Source: Sabellastarte sp. h YS-2021 | Taxonomy: Eukaryota; Annelida; Polychaeta; Sabellida; Sabellidae | DNA: 64,000 nt | Assembly: GCA_964017235.1 (NCBI GenBank) | Contig: OZ024936.1 | Coordinates: 38,524,040-38,588,039 of the forward strand | Direction of reading: 5' to 3' | In this document: piece after piece, positions 1-9,059 of the stretch | Layout: each line of letters opens with the position of its first letter | Numbering within the stretch: position 1 is the first letter of the stretch | The notes under the pieces: generated by a model | What the model saw: the letters and a program-made list of their open reading frames with translations, nothing else | Told to the model about the DNA's origin: nothing | The model's database searches: none | Translations under genes and position numbers: made by a program

Positions 1-37
1 AGCAGGTTGTTATTGCAAAAGTTACAAATTAAAGTCT

Positions 38-715
38 GTGAAAAGTGTTTCTTGTGTCACTCAGTTGTCTTGTGTTCAACCTGTAACAAATGTCCAAAAT
101 GCTGCACAAAATCTGCCTGTAGGGGCCAGACTTCAAAACTTTTGGCAAACTTGGCTGGATCTGGGAGCCAGTCCAAAAGTAGTTCAGATCCTAAAAGAGG
201 GTTACACCCTTCCCTTCCGGATCCGGCCAAGACTAACAAGGTCACCCACGGTTATAAGCTGCTATGTCAATCCACACAGGAACAGCTACCTGCTGGAGGC
301 ATTACATCAGCTTATAGCCAAGAATGCTGTAGAACTAGTAAAACACCAAACATCTCTGGGGTTTTTCAACAGACTATTTTTAGTCCCAAAACCCAACAAC
401 AAGTGGAGACCTATACTAGATTTGAGCAAACTGAATCTTTTCCTCAAGATGGAGAAATTCAAAATGGAGATACCGGAAACCATCAGAACGTCCCTCCAAC
501 AAGGGGAGTGGGTTACCTCAATAGATTTCAAGGACGCCTACTTCCACATACCAATACAGGAACAGTCCAGGAAATATCTGAGATTTCATGTCCAGGGTCA
601 GACATACCAATTCAAAGCACTGCCCTTTGGTCTGTCCACAGCACCCTTGGAGTTCACTGTGGTAGCAAAGGAGGTGAAACTGATGGCCATACACAAGGGT
701 ATAAGGATCCACTAG
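38..715 (+). pseudogene. DIRS reverse transcriptase, N-terminal and palm part (broken)
   Basis: The 225-residue frame matches the DIRS RT family. Its order is: a VGARLQNFWQTW lead-in typical of DIRS polyproteins, a NRLFLVPKPNNKWRPILDLS finger/palm segment (residues about 111-130), the first catalytic block SIDFKDAYFHIPI holding one metal-binding Asp, then ALPFGLSTAP. In a complete enzyme the YLDDW catalytic box would follow the GIRIH segment. Here a stop comes directly after GIRIH, and the expected downstream segment (ACLQHIQ...KLGWLVNLDKSEL) resumes in another frame with the box missing. I infer a small deletion of roughly ten codons that removed the active site and shifted the frame. It normally copies element RNA into cDNA; this copy cannot. 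Confidence 0.88.
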
Positions 716-1602
716 CCACATCCCAACAGGCCTGTCTCCAACATATTCAAATTCTAGTGAAAATATGCCAAAAATTAGGCTGGCTGGTGAATTTGGACAA
801 GTCGGAGCTGGATCCAAAGCAGATCTTCGATTTTGTAGGATACCAGTTCGACCACGAGGTCGGTCGGGTCCGACCGACCCCAGACCGGTGGCAGAACCTT
901 CAAGACAAAATATTAGAAATACTGTCACTACCGACCTGTCCGGTCCGGCAGTTCATGTCCCTGATAGGTTTACTAACAGCCACAGAGAAGCAAGTTCACC
1001 TAGGCCAGCTACACATGAGACCCAAACAGTGGCACCTCAAACACCATTGGAGAATACCAGAGTCACTAGAAAAGGTGATTCCAATCCCCAGCTCCCTGCA
1101 CCCTCACTTACAATGGTGGCTACAGGAAGACAACGTTCTCACAGGCCAACCATTACACCCAATAAAACATGCTCTGCAAATCTTTACAGACGCATCAAAA
1201 GAAGGGTGGGGCGCTTACTTAAACGAACACACTGCCAGAGGGACTTGGTCACTGCCAGAAAACAAACTGCATATAAACCATTTGGAACTCAAGGCAGTGT
1301 TTCTTGCCTTAAAAGAGTTTCAAAGCCTCTGTGCCGGCAAGATAGTACTTGTGGCAACCAACAACACTACAGTGATGTCATACATAAACAAGGAAGGAGG
1401 CATGAGATCGGGCACACTTTGTGCCCTACTATGGAGAATCTTGACCTGGTGTACCAGAAATCAAGTAACTCTCAAAGCTCGACACATCCCAGGCCGGCTG
1501 AACGTGGTAGCGGACAAGCTATCTCGACTAGGCCAGATCATTCAAACAGAATGGTCCCTCCTTCAAGAAGTTTTCCAAACCATATGCAGCAGGTGGCATT
1601 GA
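716..1602 (+). pseudogene. DIRS RT C-terminal part plus RNase H
   Basis: This is the in-frame continuation of the RT thumb (KLGWLVNLDKSEL and FDFVGYQFD, about 770-860), followed by an RNase H domain (about 1175-1535). RNase H landmarks are FTDASKEGWGAYL (first Asp), NHLELKAVFLAL (Glu) and NVVADKLSR (last Asp). At the third acidic position, expected as the D of a DN pair, the sequence reads ATNNTTV, with Asn at codon 1360-1362, so one catalytic carboxylate is lost. The open frame extends upstream to position 7, but that upstream part is only an overlap shadow of the RT frame. Family assignment is secure; activity is excluded by the frame break and the missing residue. Confidence 0.85.
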
Positions 1603-1955
1603 CCTCAGATAGATCTATTTGGCACGAGGTTCAACAACAAGTTACCTCAGCTTGTATCACCAGTACCGGACTCCCTGGCAGTAGCAGTAGATGCACTCAG
1701 TCCCCAATAGGAGGATCTGGATGCTTATGCCTTCCCACCAGCAGCCATCTTGGGCAAAGTGGTGGAGAAGTTACAGGACACCCCCTGCAAGAGAATCATT
1801 CTGATTGCTCCGGGGTGGCCCAACATGCCTTGGTTTTGGGATCTAGTGACCATGTCCAGTCAGATCCCACTAAGCCTGCCCAACCTGCCCAACCTGTTGA
1901 CACAACCTTTCAATCAGATCCCTCACAGAAATCTGACAAACTTAAATTTTCATGT

Positions 1956-2551
1956 ATGGCTCCTAGAGCCTCAGCGATTAAAGAGCAGGGCTTCTCTGAA
2001 GCAGTGGCAGCAAGGATTGAGGCTCCTCAAAGAGGATCAACCAGATCCGTCTATGAGGCAAAGTGGACCATTTTTACAAAGTGGTGCATCACTAATCAGG
2101 TGGACTTCAGGGCACCCCCTGTAAAGTCAGTTGCTGACTTCCTTATGTACCTTTTCGAGGACAGGAAGTTGCAGCCCAGCACCATTGATGGTTACAGGTC
2201 AGCCATTGCTGATAAACTGGGAATTCAACCCTCAACATCAGCAAAGATGAAAATCTCACTCGCCTCTTGGATACCTTCCATAGAGACAGACCCAAGGGCA
2301 GAAGGGGTATCCTTTCCTGGAACCTATCTCTGGTTTTACACCAGCTGACAAAGGCTCCCTTTGAGCCAATCAAGGAGGCCTCCTTGAAGCATTTGACCTT
2401 CAAGAGAGTTTTCCTCTTAGCCCTTGGTTCAGGCAAATGCAGAAGTGAGATTCATGCTTGGCAAAATAAGAACATCAGACACCAGTCTGACTGGTCCAAG
2501 GTGCTTTACCACCTGGGACCTGTAGTGGCTGCTCAACAGATCCACAAGTAG
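1956..2551 (+). pseudogene. DIRS tyrosine recombinase, frameshifted and internally deleted
   Basis: From Met at 1956 the frame gives a core-binding (SAM-like) domain with SVYEAKWTIFTKWC and PSTIDGYRSAIADKLG. It changes frame between about 2250 and 2267. The next frame carries HRDRPKGRRG, LKHLTFKRVFLLALGSGKCR and SEIHAW, which includes the first catalytic Arg region of the RHRY recombinases. After DWSKV (about 2500) the sequence jumps directly to LYHLGPVVAAQQIHK, a segment I associate with the extreme C terminus of DIRS recombinases. The HxxR block and the nucleophilic Tyr are absent, so I infer an internal deletion of more than 100 codons rather than 3' truncation. In intact elements it integrates circular cDNA without target duplication. 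Confidence 0.82.
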
Positions 2552-2589
2552 CCCAGAAATAGAGGAGATTCTATACATATGTAAATAGT

Positions 2590-3712
2590 GTATTATATAT
2601 ATGTTGTATTGAATGTAGATAACCATTGAATCTATAGATTCAATGGGTGAGTCATTGAATGTGTACATTCAATGGCTTGGTCATTGAATCTACACATTCA
2701 ATAGCAAGCAGCCATTGAATGTGTACATTCAATAATTTAACTGTGGAATGTGTACATTCCATAACCATAGGTATTGAATGTATATAAACATAACAAATGC
2801 AAATTACTAACTGATACTGTGTGAAATGGAACTTATTATTGTCATTTTCATTATAAATCACATCTGTTGATATTTATTGAACTAATCTTTTTGCTAAAAA
2901 TTGATTATCTGTAGTTAGTTACATACTTTTGAATCATAAAAAATTGTTGGGTATTCTAATAAAATTTTAATTTTAATCTGTTTTCTAATTATAGTTTCCC
3001 AATGAACGTATTTAACAATACAGGGGTACCACTATAAGGCAAATTACAATTAAATATCCAAATTTAACACTCAATTAGATGAATTAATTGCTATCAATTG
3101 CTATCACATTTTAGAATCATACACTTAGAGACCATAAAATGACTACTCGGGCTTGAACTGTTTCTCTTTTATTCTTTCATTGAGAGGCCAAATATTTTAA
3201 CAGTTGTGGATTAAAGTAGAGCTTATAATACAGCTTTTGTAATGCCTTCATCAGAAAGGCTTGATGCATCATTTAAGAATTTCTCAGAGATCATAAACAA
3301 TGCAATGAAATATATGACATTTATGTCATTACATATACATTTATTAATTTTAATGTTATAGATTGATTCTTCTTGATGTCAATTCCTGAAATGTAACACT
3401 TTTATTTCAGTTAATTTAATTATTTATTATTATACTAAAAATATCCAATATAGGCTATAAACTAAGTCTTTGCAATCAGTATCTGCATTTCATATTTTAT
3501 TATTTATTGTTTTATAAATTCCATGTCTTGGGTTATTGAATGTACACATTCAATGATTTTAGCCATTGAATGTACACATTTCACAGCTCACCCATTGAAT
3601 GTGTACATTCAATGATTTGCCCATTGAATGTACACATTCAATAATTTCACCCATTGAATGTATACATTGAATGGTTATCCACATTCAATACAACATATAT
3701 ATATATAAGCAA
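2590..3712. mobile_element. Foldback-like element with subrepeat-built inverted ends
   Basis: The left arm (about 2590-2790) and right arm (about 3535-3712) are inverted copies of each other. Both outer ends read TATATATATGTTGTATTGAATG when oriented inwards, and both arms consist of about five to six units of roughly 30 bp, each containing the near-palindrome CATTGAATGTGTACATTCAA. The arms flank about 740 bp of AT-rich sequence without coding potential. Long inverted ends made of tandem subrepeats are the hallmark of foldback elements. No transposase is present. The flanks suggest insertion in the 3' region of the DIRS copy, but TA-rich ends hide the target duplication. Confidence 0.72.
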
Positions 3713-3715
3713 AGA

Positions 3716-4150
3716 AAAAACAAAAAAAACCCCAAAAAACTGTGTTGTGCTTCCTTTGGGAGGTTTATTCCTACTTCTTATGGGACTGAACTCACCCCTC
3801 TCTTCCCCTACCTCAGAGCAGTTCTGTTAAAAAGGGGGGGAAATCGGTTGGACCGGATGACCGGTTTCTACTAACCGACTTTGGTCTTAAGGGTTCCTGA
3901 CCTCAAGGTCGACCCAGGTCTGGAAGAAAATTTGGGAGACGTTTGGCGGGCCGGTCTGCGCCGACCGGATTAGCAATTGTCCATTGGATAGGGTATTAAC
4001 TTATAAAAATTTAATTTACTTATTAAATTTGCAATTTTATTCCCTTTTATCTGATTTATAACTGATATATCTGCATACAAAAATATTTACTTAATATGAA
4101 GTTGTTTCTTTATTTAGTACTCGTATATCACTTCTGCGAAAAAGACTCTT
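3716..4150. other. Possible DIRS 3' remainder and CCGG-rich segment
   Basis: After the foldback arm comes CTTCCTTTGGGAGGTTTATT, which may be the displaced 3' untranslated end of the DIRS copy; this rests on memory of the family layout only. At 3836-3970 there is a G-run followed by GC-rich sequence with repeated CGGTT/ACCGG words, including an inverted pair (TCGGTTGG and CTAACCGA). From 3975 to 4150 the sequence is plain AT-rich and I recognise nothing. Confidence 0.35.
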
Positions 4151-4153
4151 AAT

Positions 4154-4465
4154 TTGGTACCTATCAAGCATTGCTCTGTTTTCAAAATGCCCTTATTGGT
4201 GTACAAGTTCATACATAGTCCTAAGTACTTTGGACTTTTCCTTCAATCCAGACATAGGGTGTACAAAAATCATAGAAGCCAATACGATGAGAAGCTGCTG
4301 GAGGTCCCCATTTTGCATCAATATCTAAGCCTAAAAAGCAGTTGGGCCTCAGCTATGCATATGATGCCCCAAGGATTTCAAATGATCTGCCTGCTGATGT
4401 ACGCTCAGCGAAACCTCTCTTCATTCAGGAAGCAGTTGAAAAACTATCTCTGCAAATTCATATGC
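4154..4465 (+). pseudogene. LINE reverse transcriptase, C-terminal fragment
   Basis: The segment resembles the C-terminal tail of CR1/jockey-group LINE polyproteins. One frame gives PIKHCSVFKMPLLVYKFIHS, a second frame gives SYAYDAPRISNDLPADVRSA, and the first frame resumes with LSSFRKQLKNYLCKF. In the family this order corresponds to a fold with APxxWNxLPxxIRxA followed by SFKxxLKxxLF. At least two small indels separate the pieces. No palm domain or YADD box lies upstream, so this is a short 5'-truncated or deleted relic. It is not a fragment of the 9060-12565 LINE, whose tail differs clearly. Confidence 0.65.
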
Positions 4466-4733
4466 CCTAGTTTTCTGGTCTTATCTCAGTCTTTCTCCAT
4501 ATAGTGGTGACCCTTATGATGTTTCTGGCTTAATGTTTAATCACCATAGTAATTGTTGGAGAATTGCAATAGGAACTCACTTGCCCCAATGAAATTTCTT
4601 GAGATTTATCATACCCTTGCAGTTAACGTTAGTAAGCCCATCATTCCTAGGAATCCACAGGGATGTCCTCTTCAACTGGGGTGATACACCAGATCTTCAA
4701 AGAGATTAATTGCAACTTATTACCATGATTGAA

Positions 4734-5494
4734 CTAGACCAAGGATGCATCTGTGGCCAGATGCAAGATGTATCCACCGGCAAAGGCAAAAGTAGCTATT
4801 ACTCAGCTATGCCACACGCTAGAGGTCTGAAATTTTACTATGTTATAGCTGACCCAAAAGTAGGTGAATAACAGATTTGCACAAAATTCTCTAAATGCAG
4901 TAGTTTTCAAGTTACAAGTGATTTTACTCATGATGGAAGTTAGTGAAAAGTAAAAAAATAGGTATTACTCACTTAGCTATTGAGATAGACACTCAAGTTA
5001 CTCACCATGTTGTAACTATGGAAAAAGTAGCTGAATAACATATTTTAACAAAGTTCTCTAAATGCAATACTTTTCAAGTTATAATTGATTTAGTGCATGA
5101 TTTCATTAATTTTAATGCATTAAAAATTATTTAAAAAATTCATAAAAAAACTTTAGCATGTGAAAGCTCTCCAAAATGTAGGTGAATTAATGAGTTATTT
5201 GAGAAATACTGGCTATCTGCAATACTTGTAGAGATAATTCGCATTTACTCATTTTGAGTAGGTGAGTAATTACCTACGGGTCTAGAACTTCACCATGTGA
5301 AAGCTCTCCCAAAAGTAGATGAACGAGTTATTTTAGAAAAATTGGCTATCTGCAATACTTTTAAGCAATAAGCCACCTGCCAAATATGAAAGAAATCTGG
5401 AAAGAAATGTGGACTGTAGGTCGCTAACAAGAAATCTCTGCAGACGCGGACGATGATATGAATCCATAGTATCCCCGCTTTGTGCCAGGGATAC
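4734..5494 (-). mobile_element. Rolling-circle-type element Q0 (minus strand, short copy)
   Basis: Read on the minus strand it begins at 5494 with GTATCCC, forms a terminal hairpin with GGGGATAC (inner arm at 5468-5475), carries the same 5' leader as Q1 (TTCATATTTGGCAGGTGGCT), then degenerate 133 bp (E) and 155 bp (A) monomers. It ends with GTGGATACATC..., a hairpin GCATCTG/CAGATGC and CTAG at 4737-4734, flanked by TT. The 5' flank is TTT. This is the same family as Q1 (16825-20091), with a much shorter internal array. It has no coding capacity. Confidence 0.8.
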
Positions 5495-6199
5495 AAATAT
5501 TGAACCACTAAGAAGCTACTGTCAGAGTAATACAGTCTCAAAGGTTAAGTTTGAGGGCTTAAGACAATAGAAGTATTAAGGAAAACATTTAATACAATGG
5601 AGGTGGAAGGAATTATGAAGACCTGTGCGGATTATACTACGAGTGACAAAACCTCGACAATGGCACTGAGCACAATTTAAAAACATCTCTGAACAGATAT
5701 AAAAAATTCCATCCATTAAATATTGGTGTATTTGTTCGGGATAAATAGAGTCCCATTTAAGTTTCGTTTCAGATAATTATAGGTTTAGAAATTGCCCGTG
5801 CCGTCCTCGTGATGGAAAGTACTGTATCGCTACCATACAAGCTACTTATATCACCATATTGTGTCAGATATCCGCAAAATGGAAAATGCGTTAATTCAGA
5901 TAATAGTTGATGGGGATTGTGGTCTGGTTTTCTCTCAAAATGGTAAATATTTTATTATCGCCCACGAAGTGAATGTGCGGTATTCACCAACTTCCATTTC
6001 ACAAACAAGAATCTGCATAATCTGTGCAATCTAGATTCAGATTTGGATTCTCTTTGGATTAGCTGAAATCGTGCAATGCAATTTTGTCTCGGCATGAATC
6101 CAAAATAAATAACATAAGCCAATACGTATAAATATCACACAAATGTCCCAAATGTTAAAATTTCCTGCCACATTTTGCCGCCATTATTTTGCAAAGCAT
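5495..6199. other. Unrecognised AT-rich spacer
   Basis: No domain, RNA gene or repeat end recognisable by eye was found on either strand, and the longest open frames are short and unconvincing. It could be unique host intergenic DNA or an old element beyond recognition. Confidence 0.4.
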
Positions 6200-6201
6200 T
6201 A

Positions 6202-6418
6202 GTGGTGGTGGACCAATTCACGCCCGGGTACCAATTCACGCCCACCCCTAAATTTATCCAAAACAATCACAGTTAAACAGTAAATTACAAATGTAAATGA
6301 TCCATTTGATGATTATCTATGATGTGGTAAACATCTTCTCTATGAAAAATTATAAATCTTCGAGAAAATTGAGGGTGGGCGTGAATTGGTATCCGGGCGT
6401 GAATTGGTCCACCACCAC
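6202..6418. mobile_element. MITE-A copy 1, TA-flanked (Tc1/mariner-type ends)
   Basis: The 217 bp element has near-perfect inverted ends of about 46 bp. The left end starts GTGGTGGTGGACCAATTCAC and contains two further copies of the ACCAATTCACGCCC word; the right end is its reverse complement. TA lies directly outside both ends (6200-6201 and 6419-6420), which is the target duplication expected for Tc1/mariner-mobilised MITEs. The interior is AT-rich and non-coding. A second copy sits at 14067-14283. Confidence 0.92.
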
Positions 6419-6439
6419 TATGGGTAATCCAATGAATAT

Positions 6440-6512
6440 GAATCCATTGATCTACTTCAGAAGGTAGAGCAATGGATTCATAATCCAGGTTCAGATTCTT
6501 GTCACATGACAA
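6440..6512 (+). other. tRNA-Met-like relic (A/B-box sequence)
   Basis: The stretch AGGTAGAGCAATGG (D-arm/A-box-like), an anticodon-like stem TGGA-TTCATAA-TCCA with CAT in the loop, and GGTTCAGATTC (B-box-like) occur in tRNA order. The variable loop is missing and the acceptor stem does not pair, so this is at best a tRNA-derived relic or SINE head, not a functional tRNA. Confidence 0.35.
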
Positions 6513-6684
6513 GCGAATCTGTTGATCTGAATACGCCTACTATCTTCAAGTCCCCACTGACAGGCCAAATCACCGACAGATAATTCACTTACAAAATGAC
6601 ACATGCAGCTTTTTAAACACTAAAATATTGCCGTAAATTATTTTATTATATTTGAAATCATTTCCTTTCATTAAACATGTGGTT

Positions 6685-6716
6685 GACTTTCTACCGGTAA
6701 ATGCCCATGCTTCAAA
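6685..6716 (+). repeat. MITE-B left-end relic
   Basis: GACTTTCTACCGGTAAATGC matches, with changes, the left inverted end of the MITE at 13941-14464 (GGCTTTCTACCAGTAAACGC). No matching right end is seen nearby. Confidence 0.5.
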
Positions 6717-6839
6717 TAATATTTAAACAACGGCAAGGCTATGTCCGGGACGTCCTGATATGTAACACATTGGCTATATGTCGGGAAGTGCTAAATCGCA
6801 TTAACAGGGAAGTGCTTCTTCTAGGGAAGTGCTTTATAT

Positions 6840-8099
6840 CAGGGTTGGGGTCAAGTACATATATTGAAATGTACTTAAGTACAAGTACAAGTACTTTGTT
6901 AATTTTCAAGTACAAGTACACATACAAGTCCTTTTTTCCTCAAAGTACTTAAGTACAAGTACTTTTCAAAGTACTTAAGTACAAGTACTTATCACCCGTG
7001 AATGACAAAGTAAATAAAAAAAAAAAACACACCACCAAGTTTATTCAAACATATATCCAAAATTTACAATTATACACTAATTGGTTGTTATCCACCTATT
7101 ACTATCTTTATAACATTAAAAGGCCCACTGTCATTATTGTTTATTCTATTTTAGTGACTACCAATATTTCACAAAACAACAGATACAACATATAAAAAAA
7201 TACCCAGCCTGCTATTGGGCTTATAAGTCACTTTAAGTTAGAAATTAATTAAGTGTTGTGATGATCAAAAATTAGTTAATCTAATACAATAATACTATAC
7301 ATAATAAGTTTTATGTTAACTAGTCTTTGTAAATTGAAGTATTAGAGAGAAAGTAGAAAGCTTTCTCCTTTAAGAAATAGGTGTTTTTCTTTTGAATACA
7401 ATGTTATCACCCAAAATTGCTATTCAATAAAAGTGACAAGTAAACAATGAACTAATCCTCACCTTCAAATGTTTGACAGAAATTGAAGTGACTTTTGTGC
7501 TTCCTGCTATAATCTGAGTACATTGTTTACACTTTGCTGTGACACTCCCTTCAGTATTAGCTGGAATCTCAGAATGCTTTAAAACAGCAGCCATTGTGCT
7601 AACACAATGTGGTTACCATAAAAGTGAGTGGTTTGTCAATCCCCCTGTCCTAGTATTTATAGTGGTCAGACAAGATCAAGGCCAGTGAAAGAGATAATCT
7701 TTTTTCTGTAATCAACAGTCTTACCTACTCCAACAATCTTCTGATCTGTATTCATGCGTTGAAAAAAACTCATTCCTGAGCAATTACATCACAGAGACTG
7801 TGTTAATCTGGTCCTTGTGATTAACTTGGACCTATTGAAAGATCTTAAATGCCCAGGTGCAATTTACAAAGAATACTCATACCAGGGTAGATATTATTAA
7901 CTGAGATCAGGCAATAAAGATCTGGGGACTTAAGGACTTAAATGTACTTGTAAGTACATCAAATTTAAAATCTACTTAAGTACAATTCAAGTACATGTAC
8001 TTGGAATTTGAATATGTACTTAAGTACATTTTAGTACTTTGAAAAAATGTACTTAAGTACAAATGTACTTAAGTACAGAGTACTTTGACCCCAACCCTG
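6840..8099. mobile_element. hAT-superfamily deletion derivative with 8 bp target duplication
   Basis: The 1,260 bp element starts CAGGGTTGGGGTCAA and ends with its inverted counterpart TTTGACCCCAACCCTG. It is flanked by the exact 8 bp duplication CTTTATAT (6832-6839 and 8100-8107); 8 bp duplications and CAGGG ends are diagnostic of hAT. Both subterminal regions (6850-6992 and 7930-8090) are dense in GTAC and AAGTACTTAAGTAC words in both orientations, plausible transposase-binding sites. A BED-finger exon survives on the minus strand at 7463-7594; the catalytic exons are gone. Confidence 0.93.
7463..7594 (-). pseudogene. hAT transposase first exon with BED-type zinc finger (relic)
   Basis: Read on the minus strand from an ATG at 7594-7592, 44 codons stay open and end exactly at an AAG|GTGAGG splice-donor-like junction (GT at 7462-7461). 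The peptide contains VTAKCKQCTQIIAGSTKVTS followed by ISVKHLK: the CxxC pair, the G-S-T-K spacing and the KHL helix start fit the N-terminal half of a BED finger, the usual DNA-binding head of hAT transposases. The second His would lie in a following exon. No RNase H-like catalytic region is left inside the element, so a downstream deletion is inferred. The exon lies inside the ends of its own transposon, which supports the identification. Confidence 0.7.
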
Positions 8100-8198
8100 C
8101 TTTATATCAAAGTTTATATCACAGGAAACCTTGCTTTAGAGTTTAGATTCTTTATTATTCGATCAAATACTTTAAACTCAAGAACTAGCAGCCATAGT

Positions 8199-8395
8199 AC
8201 CAACTCATTAATATTCATGAGAAGATATGAGGTCATGGATTCCTCAGTTTTTTGACTTTATAGTATTTGATTTTCATAGAGGAATTTCCTCTAAGAAAAT
8301 CAAATACTATAAAGTAAAAAAACTCGTGTCGTCCAACTCATTAATAATCCTGAGAAGATATGAGGTCACAGATTTCCCTTGGGGTTTTCTAACAA
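8199..8395. repeat. Direct repeat pair around a 60 bp palindrome
   Basis: A unit beginning CCAACTCATTAATATTCATG, followed by AGAAGATATGAGGTCA, occurs at about 8198-8243 and again at about 8331-8377 in the same orientation. Between the two copies lies a spacer-free palindrome (8255-8314) with arms of 30 bp and one mismatch. Related CTCATTAATATT...ATGAGGTCA units occur at 14521-14570 and 14690-14740, so this is a dispersed family. Confidence 0.7.
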
Positions 8396-8753
8396 CATAG
8401 AAACTACTGCAATATAGGGTCTCTTTATTGTTAAAGTACTGATTCCCCATCAACATAGAAACAAAGGATAAAAAATCAAGCAATGAAATCATTATCCGAC
8501 ATTTAGCCAGAAAGTTAAATATCAGGACATCCCGTGATTTAACCACTGGGTTTAAACAAAGTGATTATAGGCATGGGGTGCCGGACACATAATGTTAGTA
8601 CTGCTCAGTTACCCAAGTTCGTCACCTGGATTTTTTGACAATGTCAAAACCCCTTTTCAATCATCTTTCTCTGTAGGATTATGCATTACTGTTATAAGCA
8701 CTTGTTTCAGTGTCAATACTGCTTGTCCTTTTCATTTTTAAGGCAGGTGACAA

Positions 8754-8912
8754 ACCAGGGATGGGGTCAACTACATAAAGTATTTGTATTTGAAGTATTT
8801 AAATACTTTTTTGAAAGTATTTCAAATACATTGAGGAAAAAAGTATTTGTATTTAATTACATTACTAAAGTATTTGAAATTTCAAATACTTTTTCAAATA
8901 TTTTCAAATAGA
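8754..8912. mobile_element. One end of a second hAT-like element
   Basis: CAGGGATGGGGTCAACTACA followed by many AAGTATTT/AAATACTT words in both orientations parallels the end of the 6840-8099 hAT element (CAGGGTTGGGGTCAAGTACA with GTAC words). No matching right end ending in CCCATCCCTG is visible, so the element is truncated, perhaps by the LINE downstream. Confidence 0.62.
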
Positions 8913-9059
8913 TTTAATAAGATGCTGGTACTATATACTTTAAATGATGATTTCAATTAATATGCATTAAATCACCAAACTAAGTTTTAAATGTTCTATA
9001 AAAAAACCTTTTCATATGGATAATTAAATCCCTGTGTAAAGAGTTATTTTAATTGTCAT

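Larger units (their letters stand above)
1..2553 (+). mobile_element. DIRS-like tyrosine-recombinase retrotransposon, decayed and 5' cut by window edge
   Basis: In order the stretch encodes a DIRS-type reverse transcriptase, an RNase H and a tyrosine recombinase in place of a DDE integrase, which is the order known for DIRS elements. No gag-like region is visible because the window starts inside the element. The reading frame changes at least twice (near 700-720 and near 2250-2267), the RT lacks its YxDD box and the recombinase lacks most of its catalytic half, so this copy is dead. The 3' part seems to be interrupted by a foldback-like element from about 2590. Terminal repeats could not be delimited. 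Confidence 0.9.
6747..8540. mobile_element. Element bounded by about 40 bp inverted repeats, host of the hAT insertion
   Basis: GACGTCCTGATATGTAAC...TGGCTATATGTCGG (6748-6783) is matched in inverted orientation at about 8497-8537, with roughly 34 of 41 positions identical. Between them lie three AGGGAAGTGCT words (6783-6832), the hAT element at 6840-8099, and a block with a 60 bp palindrome flanked by direct repeats. The ends and any target duplication are not sharply defined, so the superfamily is left open. Confidence 0.5.

Noticed and set aside
2143..2668. Minus-strand frames across the DIRS 3' end and the foldback arm
   Set aside because: Shadows of the recombinase frame and of the subrepeats.
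6440..6512. Functional tRNA-Met gene
   Set aside because: The variable loop is missing and the acceptor and T-stem pairing is poor; at best a relic.
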